Origin: Planctomycetota bacterium | GTDB taxonomy: Bacteria > Planctomycetota > Phycisphaerae > FEN-1346 | Reading direction: 5' to 3' | Assembly (NCBI GenBank): GCA_026387055.1 | Contig: JAPLML010000046.1 | Coordinates: 1 to 6,503 of the forward strand | DNA length: 6,503 nucleotides | In this document: piece by piece, positions 5,622-6,503 of the stretch | Layout: each line of letters begins with the position of its first letter | Numbering within the stretch: position 1 is the first letter of the stretch | Notes under the pieces: generated by a model | Database searches by the model: none | What the model was told of the DNA's origin: nothing | What the model saw: the letters and a program-made list of their open reading frames with translations, nothing else | Program-made: the position numbers and the translations under genes

Positions 5622-6503
5622 CTACTTTGCTCCCCCGAGAAGGTCCAGCACCACGCGGGTCATGACCTCGGCGAAGCGGGCGAGCTCCGCCAAGTCCATC
5701 GACTCGCCGGCCTGGTGGTCGGCGTCCAGCGGCCCGCACGAGAAGCCCACCGCCGGGATGCCGCGGAGGATCAGGAACTTCGCGACCGTTGCGCCCGACT
5801 GGCCCTTCGGACGCGGCCGCACGCCCGCGACTTCCTCGGTGCGCCGCACGATCTCCGCCACCAGCGGATGGTCGATGGGCACGAGCGTCGGCCGTTGGTG
5901 CGAGAGCACCTCGAGCTGCATGCGGACGCCGCGCGCGTGACTCTCGACCTCGCGTAGCACGCTGCGGAGGTGCTCCACCAACCCCTCGCCGTCGGTGCCC
6001 GGAAGGTAACGGATGTCGAGCACCGCCTCGCACTGGCCGGGGACCATGTTCGGCACGGACCCGGCGTGGATGGCGCCCAGATTCAGCGTGGGCGGGCTGA
6101 AAAGATCGGTCGCCTCGCCGGGCGGGCGCCAGTGGCGGATCGCGCTCAGGAAGTCGATCATCGGCCAGACGGCACTTGAGCCGCGGTCGGGCTCCGAGCC
6201 GTGGGCCTGCTTGCCGACGGCCCGGACCTTGAGGTGCAGCAGGCCCTTCTCGCCCACGTCGATGAGGCGCATGCCATAGCCGGCGTCGGGGATGATGGCG
6301 AGGTCGGCCTCCACGCCGCACTCCTCCAGCAGGAACTGCATGCCGAGGGCGCTGCCGGCCTCTTCGTCGGCGGCGCCGATGAGGATGAGCTCGCCCGGCA
6401 GGTCGGCCTCGTGCCGCTTCAGGTACCGGGCGGCGAGCATCATGGCGGCCAGGGGCCCCTTGTTGTCCTTCGCCCCGCGGCCGACGAGGCGGCCGCCCTG
6501 CTC
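5622..6503 (-). CDS. M20 family metallopeptidase/deacylase (ArgE/DapE/CPG2 type), 5' end beyond window
   Basis: The last 293 residues of a di-zinc amidohydrolase; the N-terminus, with the first zinc His (HxD motif), lies outside the window. Numbering from the window edge, GRGAKDNKGPLAAM (8-21) carries the bridging Asp (D13). AADEEAG (44-50) holds the catalytic base E47 and zinc ligand E48. IIPDAG (70-75) supplies D73. The lid/dimerisation domain has the characteristic GKQAHGSEPDRG with H101. DADHQAGESM near the C-terminus gives the last zinc His (H263). All visible active-site residues are intact. Members remove acyl groups or C-terminal residues from amino acids and peptides (ArgE, DapE, carboxypeptidase G2, aminoacylase-like). 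The substrate cannot be told from this fragment. The neighbouring peptidase, rather than arginine or lysine biosynthesis genes, suggests peptide or acyl-amino-acid catabolism, which is inference. It sits immediately upstream of the M16 gene. Confidence 0.92.
   Translation of the reverse strand, partial: EQGGRLVGRGAKDNKGPLAAMMLAARYLKRHEADLPGELILIGAADEEAGSALGMQFLLEECGVEADLAIIPDAGYGMRLIDVGEKGLLHLKVRAVGKQAHGSEPDRGSSAVWPMIDFLSAIRHWRPPGEATDLFSPPTLNLGAIHAGSVPNMVPGQCEAVLDIRYLPGTDGEGLVEHLRSVLREVESHARGVRMQLEVLSHQRPTLVPIDHPLVAEIVRRTEEVAGVRPRPKGQSGATVAKFLILRGIPAVGFSCGPLDADHQAGESMDLAELARFAEVMTRVVLDLLGGAK

Noticed and set aside
4894..5940. Plus-strand open frame over the M16 start and M20 3' end
   Set aside because: It overlaps two recognised minus-strand genes and shows no motif of its own.

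Overview
The window is GC-rich and densely coding. Every gene I can support lies on the minus strand, so transcription runs from right to left. The GC content, the Shine-Dalgarno leaders, the two lipoproteins with LolA-like and M16 folds, and a small Cys-pair protein of a type I associate from memory with Planctomycetota make a planctomycete-like bacterium the best guess. No marker gene fixes the taxonomy. No rRNA, tRNA, CRISPR array, transposase or phage gene is visible.

In transcription order the layout is as follows. (1) An M20-family amidohydrolase/peptidase (6503-5622) is cut by the right window edge. (2) An M16 zinc-metallopeptidase lipoprotein (5580-3102) starts 41 bases downstream. 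Its N-terminal part and the rest lie in two different frames that meet near 4911, and about 75-100 residues of the expected fold are missing at the join. It is therefore a broken gene or an assembly collapse. (3) A 221-base gap (2881-3101) holds a hairpin just after the M16 stop and a 2.65-copy, 46-base tandem repeat. Each unit of the repeat carries a GC-rich palindrome, and the array abuts the ribosome binding site of the next gene. (4) A compact run of genes follows: a cyclodeaminase/cyclohydrolase (FTCD C-terminal type) folate protein (2880-2248), a small four-cysteine protein (2233-1784) and a LolA-like lipoprotein (about 1757-888). An inverted pair of related palindromes sits at the junction of the last two. 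(5) An ADP-ribosylglycohydrolase (DraG) family protein (812-1) is cut by the left window edge. It is open to the edge and easy to miss.

The M20 and M16 genes look like a small peptidase pair. Genes 2880-888 look like one operon by spacing, possibly extending into the glycohydrolase 75 bases further on. The products do not form a pathway that I recognise. No gap exceeds 300 bases. I see no convincing new multi-gene system. The most notable signals are the M16 deletion/frameshift and the two palindromic repeat families at gene boundaries.
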